A stretch of DNA of 64,000 nucleotides from Acetivibrio clariflavus DSM 19732 (GCF_000237085.1 NC_016627.1:3224118-3288117); one strand, 5' to 3'; counted from the stretch's first letter, positions 27,887 through 37,466 are shown. Made by a program: numbers and translations. The notes: generated by a model not told the origin, from the sequence alone.

Positions 27887-29284
27887 ATGCATAAACTCAA
27901 CAAACAGGCTTATACCAATGTTCTTCAGCTATTATTGGACTTGTTTTTCTTGCTTATATCTTATTTTGTATCCTATTTTATTGCTTCAAATTTCACCAGA
28001 TTACTGGATATAAAAGAATATTTATGGATACTTCTTGTATTTATACCCGTTTGGATGTTCAGCATGGCTTCTCTAGGAATGTACGACATCACCACCTTTT
28101 GCTATATTGACAGAATAATACGCAATTCATTATTTGCAACGTTTATTTCCAGTCTCTTTCTTTCCTCAATGATTTTCTTCATCAAAGAAACCATGTTCAG
28201 CAGGGCTCTGTTCATAATTTATGTAGTATGCACTTTTACGCTGCTGCTTTCGGAAAGATTGCTTTACAGGCTTTACATAAAAAAAGGCTCAAGGAATACC
28301 AATAGAGCCATAAGAGTGATAATTGTCGGTTCTCCCCGTGTAGCCCGCCAATTTACAAACTACATACAGAAAACAAATCTGAATTTCAATATCATAGGCT
28401 ATGTCCGTGTGGATTCAAAAGAAGTCAAATCTGAAAATGTATTAGGTCACATAAAGGATTTGGAGAAAATAATCAAAGAAAATGTTGTAGATGAAGTGGT
28501 TTTTGCACTTCCGAAGAACTATGTGGGCGAAGTGGAGCAATATGTACTTCTGTGCGAGGAAATGGGAATTACTGTCCGCATGGTCCTCAACCTTTACGAC
28601 TTAAAAATAGCAAAGACCCATCTTACCTGTATAGGTACACTGCCCATGCTGACCTTCCACACTGTTTCACTGAACCGCATACAGCTTTTTATAAAGCGTG
28701 TCATGGATATTTGCGGTGCGTTAGTTGGTCTTTTTATTACAGGAATAATTTCCATATTTGTGGCAGTTGCCATTAAAATCGACTCCCCCGGTCCGGTTAT
28801 TTTTGCACAAGACAGGGTAGGTCTCAACGGCAGAGTGTTTAAACTTTATAAATTCCGATCCATGTGCATCGATGCCGATGAAAAGAAAAATGAACTGGCA
28901 AACCTGAATGAAGTAGGCGGAGGACTGATGTTTAAAATAAAGAACGATCCCAGAATCACACGGGTAGGAAGATTTTTAAGAAGAACAAGTTTAGATGAAT
29001 TTCCACAGTTTTTCAATGTGCTCAAAGGTGACATGAGCCTTGTGGGTACAAGACCTCCAACCTTAGATGAAGTAAGTAAATACGCAGCCTATCACCGACG
29101 CAGAATAAGTATCAAACCCGGATTAACAGGACTTTGGCAGATAAGCGGCCGAAGCAGCATAACCGATTTTGATGAAGTTGTAAAACTGGATACAAAGTAT
29201 ATAGACGAGTGGTCAATATTGCTGGATATAAAAATTATTTTAAAAACCATTATGCAAATATTTAAAAAAGATGGAGCTTATTAA
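27887..29284 (+). CDS. Polyprenyl-phosphate glycosyl-1-phosphate transferase (priming sugar transferase)
   Basis: This membrane enzyme moves a sugar-1-phosphate from a UDP-sugar to undecaprenyl phosphate, the first step of exopolysaccharide assembly. The 465-residue protein has four N-terminal membrane segments (about residues 12-115), a Rossmann-like central domain (VIIVGSPRVARQF near 145), one more membrane segment near 270-295, and the catalytic domain with KLYKFRSM near 325 and RTSLDEFPQFFNVLKGDMSLVGTRPP near 370. The ATG follows GAGGTAGGGGAAGT. A close paralogue starts the large cluster at 62-63.5 kb. Its stop overlaps that of vanZ on the other strand. Confidence 0.92.
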   Translation: MHKLNKQAYTNVLQLLLDLFFLLISYFVSYFIASNFTRLLDIKEYLWILLVFIPVWMFSMASLGMYDITTFCYIDRIIRNSLFATFISSLFLSSMIFFIKETMFSRALFIIYVVCTFTLLLSERLLYRLYIKKGSRNTNRAIRVIIVGSPRVARQFTNYIQKTNLNFNIIGYVRVDSKEVKSENVLGHIKDLEKIIKENVVDEVVFALPKNYVGEVEQYVLLCEEMGITVRMVLNLYDLKIAKTHLTCIGTLPMLTFHTVSLNRIQLFIKRVMDICGALVGLFITGIISIFVAVAIKIDSPGPVIFAQDRVGLNGRVFKLYKFRSMCIDADEKKNELANLNEVGGGLMFKIKNDPRITRVGRFLRRTSLDEFPQFFNVLKGDMSLVGTRPPTLDEVSKYAAYHRRRISIKPGLTGLWQISGRSSITDFDEVVKLDTKYIDEWSILLDIKIILKTIMQIFKKDGAY

Positions 29285-29766
29285 TAAACTTCATCTTTTT
29301 TAATTCGGCTGAATTTTTTCATCCTGAGCAATATGGCAATTATAGCTGCAATGCTACCTAAAGTATCAATAAACACATCTCGTATTCGGGGTGACCTCCC
29401 CGGAATATGGCTTTGATAGTATTCATCAATTGCAGCCACCGCAAAGGTAAACAATATTGTAATTGCCGGGATATATTTCAGTTTCACGTTTCCAAAACGC
29501 AGTGTAATAAATACCAAAGTTGCCAATATTGCATACTCAAAAAAGTGTAAAATTTTTCTGAATATAAAATTCCGGTGTTCATAAATCCATTCGTTTTTCT
29601 CTATGTAGCTTTGAATTCCCAATTTTTCAAGCAATGAGTCCAAAATCTCCTTGGATGTCCCAGTGGAGATATCCCCTTGCTGTGTGGAAAAGGCAAATAT
29701 CACCAACACCATTGCAACTACCAAAATTGCAGATATTATAAACATTAAGTTAACTTTTTTACTCAT
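29281..29766 (-). CDS. VanZ-family membrane protein
   Basis: The 161-residue protein has an N-terminal membrane segment, a periplasmic loop, and three further segments with the VanZ signature: FRKILHFFEYAILATL near residue 80 and AAIDEYYQSHIPGRSPRIRDVFIDTLGS near 120. The founding VanZ confers low-level teicoplanin resistance; most family members have no known function. The ATG at 29766 has GGAAGG eight bases upstream. It overlaps the convergent sugar transferase by four bases. Confidence 0.85.
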   Translation of the reverse strand: MSKKVNLMFIISAILVVAMVLVIFAFSTQQGDISTGTSKEILDSLLEKLGIQSYIEKNEWIYEHRNFIFRKILHFFEYAILATLVFITLRFGNVKLKYIPAITILFTFAVAAIDEYYQSHIPGRSPRIRDVFIDTLGSIAAIIAILLRMKKFSRIKKDEVY

Positions 29767-29880
29767 CCCCAAATCCTTCCATATAAGTTTAATCTTTTGT
29801 ACAACTATTATATTAAATTACGTTACATAATTAAAGCTTTATTTATACTAAAATTTATAAAATTCCATCAATCCGGAAAA

Positions 29881-30050
29881 TACGCTATAATAATGAAACA
29901 TTTCAAAGTATTCCTTAAAAATCAAAACCGATATACCGATAAAAAATTGAATTTATACTCAATTATAACCGTTTTATCATATTATAAACATCATTATATA
30001 TATTTGTATATACAGTTTTAACCGTTGTCGAAATTAATGAATGTTTCAAT
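29881..30050 (+). pseudogene. Relic of a third copy of the tandem copper-amine-oxidase-N protein gene
   Basis: The segment matches the upstream region of both intact copies (a TATAATAATGA box, then AAAGTATTCCTTAA..., CCGATAAAAAATTGAA), followed by AACCGTTG..GAAATT from the signal-peptide region, and then jumps straight to the last codons, ATGTTTCAATGGTAA. So about 900 bases of the gene are missing. The sequence after the stop again matches that after the other copies. Confidence 0.6.
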
Positions 30051-32446
30051 GGTAAGTAAAAAAGGACTATAAGCATTTTTCTTAGACTTATACTCAAATA
30101 AAAATCTACCTCTAACCCATCAAATATATTATATTAACGGCACATTACAAAATATTCCTTAACAAACCTAACCAACATCCCGATAAAAAAATTGAAAACT
30201 CTTTCACAAATTACTGATTTAAGTTAAAATAAATATATTTATATAAACAACAATTTAACAGGAGGAACTAGGTATGTTAAAAACATATTTTAAGTTTTTA
30301 ACTGTAGTATTTATTATCATTATTCTAACTTCAACCGTTGGAGTAGCCGAAATTCCGCTTAGAGTTGTGGTTAACGGTGAAAAAGTAAACTTCCCCGATG
30401 CCCAGCCTTTTATTGACGAAAACGGAAGAACGCAAGTACCCGTAAGGTTTGTCAGTGAGGCATTGGGGGCAAATGTAGACTGGAACGGTGATGCCAAAAA
30501 AGTCACAGTGACTTTAAATAGCAGAAAAGTTGTTTTGACAATCGGTCTTAAAACTTATGAAATAAATAATCAAACCTATCAAATGGACACAGTGGCACTC
30601 CTAAAGGAATCCAGAACTTTTGTACCAATCCGATTTGTAAGTGAAGCTTTAGGTGCCACCGTCACTTGGGATCAGAATGCTAGATCGGTATATATCAAAT
30701 TCGATCCTAAAGCCTCCCCTCCTCCACTTCCAACTCCTTTAGCCGGTACAACAAAATACTATGATGGTATTGCTTTCAATGATGTTACCGACGTGGATCA
30801 ATACGGTAGAATGAGCATGGATAAGACTAAGGAATTTACCCTCAAATTAGCCAACCAATTGTCATTTATTAAAGAAAACGGCAAGTACTATATCAAGTGT
30901 GATTATCCTGAAATTCCGGAAGGATATGAGTGGAGCTTAGGAATCAGAATATTTAATAAAGATGGTAGTTATATCGGATATAACCCTATTACTCGAGTAC
31001 CAGGTTGCCAAATACCTAAAGAAGGTTCATTTAAAAAAGAAGCTACTCACATAAAAAATCTAAGCAACATAAGAAATTTTAGTATAAGTATATCAATAAA
31101 TGATTCGAAAGATGATAATACAGGAATTCTCAACATACTTTATTATCTGGATGGTTCTGAAAAATGGGTTATCTTTGTTCCATATATATCTTTATACCGT
31201 GAAGAAAAATATACAGATAATTTTGACTTTAAAAAAATGTTTCAATGGTAAGTAAAAAGAAATATAGACATTTTTCTTTAAACTTTATATTTAGTTTGAA
31301 GTCTACTTCTAACATATCAAATATAGTATAATAATGATACATTACAAAATATTCCTTAACAAACTTAGCCAACATTCCGATAAAAAAATTGAAAACTACT
31401 TCATAAATTACTGATTTAACTTGTAAAAAACATATTTTATATAAACAACAATTTATCAGGAGGAAATAGATATGTTAAAAACATATTTAAAGTTTATAAC
31501 TATAGTGTTTATTATCACTATTCTAACTTCAACCGTTGGCTTGGCAGAAATACCACTTAGAGTTGTGGTTAACGGCGAAAAAGTAAACTTTCCCGATGCC
31601 CAGCCTTTTATTGATGAAAACGGAAGGACACAAGTACCCGTGAGGTTCGTTAGTGAAGCATTAGGGGCAAATGTAGACTGGAATGGTGATACTAAAAAAG
31701 TTACTGTTACTTTGAACAGCAGAAAAGTTGTTTTGACAATCGGTCTTAAAACTTATGAAATAAATAATCAAACCTATCAAATGGACACAGTGGCACTCCT
31801 AAAGGAATCCAGAACTTTTGTACCAATCCGTTTTGTGAGCGAAGCTTTAGGGGCCACTGTTACTTGGGACCAGAATGCCAGATCGGTATATATCAAATTC
31901 GACCCTACTGCATCTCCTCCTCCACTTCCTACTCCTCTAGCCGGTACGACAAAATACTATGATGGTATTGCATTCAATGATGTTACCGATGTGGATCAAT
32001 ATGGAAGAATGAGCATGGATAAGACTAAGGAGTTCGTTCTCAAGTTAGCTAACCAATTGTCATTTATTAAGGAAAACGGCAAATACTATATCAAGTGCGA
32101 TTACCCGAAGATTCCGGAAGGTTATAATTGGAGCTTGGGAATTAAAATATTTAATAAAGATGGCAGCTATATAACATATAGCCCAATTACTCGTGTACCG
32201 GATTGTCAAATCCCTAGAGAAGGTTCTTTTAAAAAAGAAGCTACTTATATTAAAAACGTAAATAATATAAGGAATTTTAGTATAGGTATATCAATAGTAA
32301 ATTCTCAAATGGATAACACAGGTGTTCTTGACATACTTTATTATATGGATGGTTCTGAAAAGTGGGTTATCTTTGTTCCATATATATCTTTATACCGTGA
32401 AGAAAAATATACAGATAGTTTTGACTTTAAAAAAATGTTTCAATGG
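30051..32446 (+). repeat. Tandem duplication, about 1.2 kb unit
   Basis: Two units (30051-31248 and 31249-32446; start-to-start distance 1198 bases) each hold an upstream region and one 325-codon gene. Within them 113 bases (30520-30632 and 31718-31830) are identical although both flanks differ, which looks like a gene-conversion tract. Confidence 0.85.
30274..31251 (+). CDS. Secreted copper-amine-oxidase-N-domain protein, copy 1
   Basis: The 325-residue protein has a signal peptide (about residues 1-26) and a copper amine oxidase N-terminal-like domain (about 28-145) with its paired repeats QVPVRFVSEALGANVDWNG and FVPIRFVSEALGATVTWDQ. This domain is common in clostridial exported proteins and is thought to be structural or wall-associated; it holds no catalytic centre. 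The C-terminal half (about 160-325) is a beta-rich domain I do not recognise. The ATG follows GGAGGAACTAGGT. It forms a run with copy 2 and the 915-residue protein. Confidence 0.85.
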   Translation: MLKTYFKFLTVVFIIIILTSTVGVAEIPLRVVVNGEKVNFPDAQPFIDENGRTQVPVRFVSEALGANVDWNGDAKKVTVTLNSRKVVLTIGLKTYEINNQTYQMDTVALLKESRTFVPIRFVSEALGATVTWDQNARSVYIKFDPKASPPPLPTPLAGTTKYYDGIAFNDVTDVDQYGRMSMDKTKEFTLKLANQLSFIKENGKYYIKCDYPEIPEGYEWSLGIRIFNKDGSYIGYNPITRVPGCQIPKEGSFKKEATHIKNLSNIRNFSISISINDSKDDNTGILNILYYLDGSEKWVIFVPYISLYREEKYTDNFDFKKMFQW

Positions 32447-32449
32447 TAA
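31472..32449 (+). CDS. Secreted copper-amine-oxidase-N-domain protein, copy 2
   Basis: This is a near-identical paralogue of the gene just upstream and of the same length. Signal peptide and copper-amine-oxidase-N domain are almost unchanged, while the C-terminal part (about residues 225-310) has more replacements, for example GYNWSLGIKIFN for GYEWSLGIRIFN. The ending IFVPYISLYREEKY...FDFKKMFQW is kept. The ATG follows TCAGGAGGAAATAGAT. It is followed 28 bases later by the large secreted protein, so the three genes are probably one transcript. Confidence 0.85.
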   Translation: MLKTYLKFITIVFIITILTSTVGLAEIPLRVVVNGEKVNFPDAQPFIDENGRTQVPVRFVSEALGANVDWNGDTKKVTVTLNSRKVVLTIGLKTYEINNQTYQMDTVALLKESRTFVPIRFVSEALGATVTWDQNARSVYIKFDPTASPPPLPTPLAGTTKYYDGIAFNDVTDVDQYGRMSMDKTKEFVLKLANQLSFIKENGKYYIKCDYPKIPEGYNWSLGIKIFNKDGSYITYSPITRVPDCQIPREGSFKKEATYIKNVNNIRNFSIGISIVNSQMDNTGVLDILYYMDGSEKWVIFVPYISLYREEKYTDSFDFKKMFQW

Positions 32450-32476
32450 CAATTAATATAGCCATGGAGGAATAGA

Positions 32477-35224
32477 ATGAAAAAGTTTATCTGTATTTCT
32501 ATACTTGCTATTTTTATCTACAGCTTTACTTTTCATTATGGATATCAAAGAACAATTTATGCTGAAAACCAAACTATTGAAGTCGTATTAGATGGCATAG
32601 ATGCTAAACCATTAGCCAAAAAAATTGGAGAATTTAACTATGAAGACAATTCAATTGAAATGTGGCATTTCAGCGGAAAGTATTGGAAATATAAAAATTT
32701 AATAATTTATGATAAAGATCTAGATAATCTATTAAGAAGTTCAGAATCATTAGAAAAAGCAATTAATGAAGAAATAGCTTTTGAAATTCCAATAGAACAA
32801 AATCTTTACAATAAAATACAAAAACTTAAAAATATAAAAATTATGTGTTCATCTAATTTAAAAAATAAATATTTCGAAAATATACCTATTGTAGACTTAT
32901 TTTATGACAGACCGGTTATTGAATTAAAAGATGCCAAATTACATTTCAAAGCAAGACCTAAACTTCATTTTTACAAAAATGAAACCATCACTTTTCAAGA
33001 TATCATTGGCGATATACTAAACGTCCATATCCCCATTGTTGACCCCGACTATGGTTGCAACTTATATGCTATTTGGGGAAGGTACGGAACAAGTTTAGGT
33101 GCAACAGCCAGCTACTTTGACAAATCTGACCCTTTTGCATGGGCACCACCTGACACCTTCCTTATTGCCCCTGCACAAATAAAAAACGGCGATGGCCATT
33201 TACACGATGGATTTACCTTCAAAACCGGTGACATACTGCGTAAATCTGAGGATTGCTCTGTAGGATACGGTACATTTAGAGATGGAGGCGCAGTAGGAAT
33301 TATATTCCGATACCCCCTCAAATTTACCTTCTACTCTGAAGATTACCCAATCGATCTTTCTGCACAATTTGAAACATTGCCGTCAAGTGTAGCAGAAGGT
33401 GATCCCGTCCAAGTTTGTGTAACAGTAAAATCCGACCTCGAAATAGACCTTGAAAATGTACCTTTCAAATGGGAAATAACCAGAAGCAACGGTACTCCTG
33501 TATATGGCGTAAAATACAGCGGAAATGGTACATCCAAAGAAGGAACAGTCAATATCCCCAAAGAAACACAACAAGCAGTTTTCTACGCTGATTTCATCAT
33601 GCCGGACAGTGATATAAAAATCAAATTCAGCATAAACGCCGACGGCACCTCACCTATAGAAGAATTTCTTGAAAACAACAGCATTGATTCCGGCGAATCT
33701 GTAAAGGTTGTACATGCAATTCACTATGAAGGTAAGTTCGATTTGGACTACAATGTATTGTCCAGAGATATCTCCTTCCCTCTCATAAACGGAGATGAAA
33801 TAAGGGCTGAACTTAATCTGCCAAGAGGTCAGTGGGTAGGAAATGCAACAGGCGGACTGAATATAGATAACAGTTTAGCCACTCTCTACAACAATTTTTC
33901 CACTTCTTCCACCAGCGTAAACACAAACAGAGAAGTAATCATATTGAAGCCCATTATAAATGCAACCCTCAAAAGAAGCGATTTTGGAGATAATCCTTTG
34001 ACAAAGAAATATATAAATTTGGACAACCCCTACGAGCCGCTGACAAAAACCGCAAAATTGACCTTCGACGGTTCTGTAACAAGAAACTACAGGTATTCCT
34101 ACGAAAAACCGACAATAGATGAATTCGGAAACCCTATAGTCAAAACAATCTCTGAAACTGCTTCCACTTCCGCCTCCTTTCCTTCAGGAAGTGATGTAAG
34201 AGAAATTAGAGTATTTACATACAACGGAAGAGAGACAATGCCCCCGGTTTCCTCCAGAAACTTCAAAACCACTGTTGAAAGCAGCGGATTGAAAAGAAAT
34301 CTATTCTGGGTCAGCGACCCCTATAAATTTGATGTAATACGGTGGATGTGCCATATTGATGCTGCAAACAATCCATACAACTGGACAAAAGTAGACGGGC
34401 AGTATCAGCGTACCTTCACCCAGCAAAATACCGCTACTGTCACCTGGTCTGTCAAAAACTCCATGGCAAGCCTCTACAACTATGACAGGGAAAATGCCCG
34501 TAAAATGAATTACGGCAAGGAATACTATCTCAACGCCGTATTTGCATCGGACAGAACCTTGCAAAAATACGATTGGCCAATAAGATCGGGATATTACTTT
34601 AATCCTTTGGGCGAGTACACTTGTACCGTCACAACCGTCCAATTTAAAGACACACCCAATTCCACTGACGAGCATAGAGAATTGGTAGAGAAACTGAAAA
34701 ACTCCTTCCACTATACATCAAACATGTTATACACCAGCGACGGCAAAAATTATCAAACCCTTGACCTGCACAACGGCAATGACAAAATATTCGGCATGGA
34801 CATGCTGGACATTACAACCAACTACTCTAAGAAAGAGACAAAACTGGAATATTACCAGGACAGTGCAGATGCCGATAAAACCCATCAATATTTCAAGGAA
34901 ATCCTTGAAGGCTACCGTGAATCCAATACCGAGGACAGCAGAACAAACTTCAAATACCGGGAATACATAAAACAAGGAAATATATACAAAGTTGAAGAGA
35001 CAACAATAATAACCTTCAGAGTTGCACCGCAGAAAAATCAAAAGCTTTACACCTACATAAACATGAAGGACGGCGAATATCTGATTAACGCAAGAATAGA
35101 CAGCTTCACATTGAACAATTATGCCTACAAAGGGCTTACTGTAAGCGGTTTACCTTCAATAGACAGTATTACTGTCAATGTAAAAGGAACCCTTTACGAT
35201 GATCAAAACGCTGTAATCCATTAA
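32477..35224 (+). CDS. Large secreted protein of unknown function
   Basis: The 915-residue protein has a signal peptide (MKKFICISILAIFIYSF...) and no membrane anchor or wall-sorting signal that I can see. Residues about 300-415 look like a CARDB-type beta-sandwich (SVAEGDPVQVCVTVKSDLE with the closing ENNSIDSGESV). The rest is rich in Tyr, Asn and Thr and predicted to be mostly beta-strand. I do not recognise any enzyme motif. Its place right after the duplicated copper-amine-oxidase-N proteins suggests a shared export or surface role. Translation starts behind GGAGGAATAGA. Confidence 0.75.
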   Translation: MKKFICISILAIFIYSFTFHYGYQRTIYAENQTIEVVLDGIDAKPLAKKIGEFNYEDNSIEMWHFSGKYWKYKNLIIYDKDLDNLLRSSESLEKAINEEIAFEIPIEQNLYNKIQKLKNIKIMCSSNLKNKYFENIPIVDLFYDRPVIELKDAKLHFKARPKLHFYKNETITFQDIIGDILNVHIPIVDPDYGCNLYAIWGRYGTSLGATASYFDKSDPFAWAPPDTFLIAPAQIKNGDGHLHDGFTFKTGDILRKSEDCSVGYGTFRDGGAVGIIFRYPLKFTFYSEDYPIDLSAQFETLPSSVAEGDPVQVCVTVKSDLEIDLENVPFKWEITRSNGTPVYGVKYSGNGTSKEGTVNIPKETQQAVFYADFIMPDSDIKIKFSINADGTSPIEEFLENNSIDSGESVKVVHAIHYEGKFDLDYNVLSRDISFPLINGDEIRAELNLPRGQWVGNATGGLNIDNSLATLYNNFSTSSTSVNTNREVIILKPIINATLKRSDFGDNPLTKKYINLDNPYEPLTKTAKLTFDGSVTRNYRYSYEKPTIDEFGNPIVKTISETASTSASFPSGSDVREIRVFTYNGRETMPPVSSRNFKTTVESSGLKRNLFWVSDPYKFDVIRWMCHIDAANNPYNWTKVDGQYQRTFTQQNTATVTWSVKNSMASLYNYDRENARKMNYGKEYYLNAVFASDRTLQKYDWPIRSGYYFNPLGEYTCTVTTVQFKDTPNSTDEHRELVEKLKNSFHYTSNMLYTSDGKNYQTLDLHNGNDKIFGMDMLDITTNYSKKETKLEYYQDSADADKTHQYFKEILEGYRESNTEDSRTNFKYREYIKQGNIYKVEETTIITFRVAPQKNQKLYTYINMKDGEYLINARIDSFTLNNYAYKGLTVSGLPSIDSITVNVKGTLYDDQNAVIH

Positions 35225-35254
35225 AAAGTTAACGAATTGATTTATATAAAAAAA

Positions 35255-35296
35255 TCCTCACTTCAGCCGGGGGACAAAAGTTGGCGGAAGTGAGGA
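35255..35296. terminator. Bidirectional terminator between convergent genes
   Basis: TCCTCACTTC (35255-35264) pairs with GAAGTGAGGA (35287-35296), with an inner GCC/GGC; A and T runs flank it. It can serve the 915-residue protein gene (plus) and rsgI (minus). Confidence 0.75.
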
Positions 35297-35318
35297 ATCT
35301 TTATTTACGCCTTCTTTG

Positions 35319-36719
35319 CTATTGTTCAGGTTTAGGTTCAGGTTTTACATCCGATTCAGGCTTCGGCACGATTTCCGGCTTTGGCTCCGGCTCTACTTTG
35401 GGCTCAGGCTTTATGTCGGATTCAATTTTTTTGTCAGATTCAAGCTTTTGCTCAGGTTCCGGTTTTGGTTCCGGCTGTTTGTTCTCTATAACCTGGTGTT
35501 CCGGAACTTTGGTTTCCAAATCTGGCTTAGTCTCAACCTTTGGCTCGGGTTTTATTTCAAGTTCCTGTTTTACCTCATTCTCAACCTTTGGTTCCTGTTC
35601 CGGCTTTGGTATCGGCTTTGTTTCTGCTTCAGTTTTCTTTTCCGGTTCAGGTTTTGATTCTGTTTTGCTTTCAGTTTCCGGTTTCGTTCCTGTCTCCGGC
35701 TTTGTTCCGGTTACTGTCTTCACAGGCGTATCTACTCTTTTATCCGGTTCTGCTTTTATCTCCTGTTTCGGTTTTGCAGCCGTATCCGGTTTTCCCTCAG
35801 GTTCTTGTTTTACCTTAGATTCCGTTATTTCCTTAATTTTATCCTTTGGTTCCTCCACAGGTTTCGTTTCTCTTTTATCCGCCTGAGCCTCTTTATCTTT
35901 GGGCTCTGCTATTGGTTTTGGCCCATCGGCTGGCTTTGGGGGTTTTTTTACATCATGTACAATCCCCGCATCGTCAATACTGACCTTTTTCAATGCCTCC
36001 CCAATGCTCTTGTGTTTTATTTCTTCTATATCCAGATCGACACCTTGTTCTTTAGCCTTTTCATATACAATACTCCTACCCATGGAAATATTATTAATGT
36101 CAGCCAATTTTTTATAGATGTAAGGAATTTCCACCACCTTCGATTGAATATCTCCGTATCTGTCATTCTCTACAACACTTTTACACGCATCGATTAACAA
36201 GTTGAATTCTTTTTGCTTACTTTTTGCTGTATCATTGTCTTTCTTACTCTCTTCCTCTTTCAAACAGGCTGATATTAATATTGTTGAATCCTTCTTGCCT
36301 GTTTTTTCGATTACTTCCTTTATTGCCACATCAATGGACCGGTTTTTCAAATCTATATTCTTAAGCCAATCATTGGCATTGTCATCAAAAGTATTTACTT
36401 TGACTATTTTGTTATTCTTGTCCACCTCAAATTCAATACTCGTGTCGGAATCTATTGTGACATAGGCATATACATCATTTCTAACCGATGAATTAAAAAA
36501 TATAAATGCTACTACAAAAACCGCAGCAACTCCGGCAGCAATTTTTATAGGAAGAACAAATTTATTTTTTGGTCCTACAATCTCTCTTTTATTGAAGGCA
36601 ACCTCCATTCCTACATCCATTCCCGGCTGCATCCTTATCGAAATAATTCTGCAATCGGAAGTCATTATAATTGCCATATTTCTCTTAATTTTTAAAATTG
36701 TCCCCTTTTGTTCAATCAT
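35319..36719 (-). CDS. rsgI: RsgI-type membrane anti-sigma factor with Pro/Glu/Lys-rich tail
   Basis: RsgI proteins hold SigI inactive until an outside signal leads to cleavage. The 466-residue protein has the cytoplasmic anti-sigma domain (about residues 1-50), one membrane segment (about 54-76), a short extracytoplasmic domain beginning YAYVTIDSDTSIEF (about 85-96), and a helical part to about 270. Residues 270-466 are almost only Pro, Glu, Lys and Thr (KPEPKVEPEPKPE...). Family members usually have Asn-Pro at the autocleavage site (D-x-N-P-S); here it reads D-S-D-T-S. No carbohydrate-binding module is present, unlike many cellulolytic clostridial RsgI proteins. It starts six bases after the sigI stop. 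Confidence 0.9.
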   Translation of the reverse strand: MIEQKGTILKIKRNMAIIMTSDCRIISIRMQPGMDVGMEVAFNKREIVGPKNKFVLPIKIAAGVAAVFVVAFIFFNSSVRNDVYAYVTIDSDTSIEFEVDKNNKIVKVNTFDDNANDWLKNIDLKNRSIDVAIKEVIEKTGKKDSTILISACLKEEESKKDNDTAKSKQKEFNLLIDACKSVVENDRYGDIQSKVVEIPYIYKKLADINNISMGRSIVYEKAKEQGVDLDIEEIKHKSIGEALKKVSIDDAGIVHDVKKPPKPADGPKPIAEPKDKEAQADKRETKPVEEPKDKIKEITESKVKQEPEGKPDTAAKPKQEIKAEPDKRVDTPVKTVTGTKPETGTKPETESKTESKPEPEKKTEAETKPIPKPEQEPKVENEVKQELEIKPEPKVETKPDLETKVPEHQVIENKQPEPKPEPEQKLESDKKIESDIKPEPKVEPEPKPEIVPKPESDVKPEPKPEQ

Positions 36720-36725
36720 ATCATA

Positions 36726-37466
36726 TCACCGTCCTATAGTATCAAATATGTATTTTTTAAGTACATCAAGGTCACTTTTAAGTATTAAAACCATGGCAAT
36801 AATGAATTTTCTATTTTTCTCCAAAGTCCTCCTGCACAAATTAACATGTTCTCTTAGTTCATTATATGGCAATGTCTTTTTTTCCCTAAATTTTTTGAAC
36901 AACATCTCGTCCTCTGTAATAATCTTCGCAACATTAAGACAAATTAATCTGGTATCCTGGTGTTTTGGGGAAGAATTAATCAATTCTTCAATTGTCATAT
37001 TATACTCATTCATTTTTTGTTCAAGATTTTTTATTTCTTCCTTGGCATCATAATAGCTGCAATAGTCTGAACTGGTATCACACAAATACTCTTCCTCAAA
37101 ATTGTTGTCATTTTCGGTAAAATACGAAAAGGGTATCACCATATTGTTCTTTTTTGTACTTCTTATATAATCTATAATTCGTCTTCTTATTATCTCCTTC
37201 GCAAAACTGATAAATTTTATATTTTTATCCGCATCATATGAATCCAATGCTTCATTAAAAGCCATGAGAGCTATGCTGTACTCATCGCTTTGCACCAAAT
37301 TCTCTTTTTTTCCTACCAATTTATATACACATTTTAATATAAACGGTTTGTAATCATTTATAAATTTATTTCTCAGGAGAACATCGCCATCTTTTATTTT
37401 CTGTATTATGTCCAAGAAGGAATCTGCTTCCTGCTTTCTCATGCTGCGCAATTTAAGATTTATCAA
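36726..37466 (-). CDS. sigI: Alternative sigma factor SigI
   Basis: The 246-residue protein matches SigI: a region 2 with DEYSIALMAFNEALDSYD and FISFAKEIIRRRIIDYIR (about residues 60-110) and a C-terminal region ending LPYNELREHVNLCRRTLEKNRKFIIA (about 195-225). In cellulolytic clostridia SigI paralogues switch on cellulosome and wall-polysaccharide genes. The start is a TTG behind a run of seven G (AGGGGGGG), seven bases away; an ATG eight codons further in is the alternative. It overlaps no other gene and is immediately followed by rsgI. Confidence 0.9.
   Translation of the reverse strand: MINLKLRSMRKQEADSFLDIIQKIKDGDVLLRNKFINDYKPFILKCVYKLVGKKENLVQSDEYSIALMAFNEALDSYDADKNIKFISFAKEIIRRRIIDYIRSTKKNNMVIPFSYFTENDNNFEEEYLCDTSSDYCSYYDAKEEIKNLEQKMNEYNMTIEELINSSPKHQDTRLICLNVAKIITEDEMLFKKFREKKTLPYNELREHVNLCRRTLEKNRKFIIAMVLILKSDLDVLKKYIFDTIGR

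Noticed and set aside
35281-35886. Plus-strand 201-residue Ser/Gly/Phe-rich repetitive frame
   Set aside because: It is the mirror of the Pro/Glu/Lys repeat of rsgI on the other strand. It has no ribosome site, and a terminator lies at its start.
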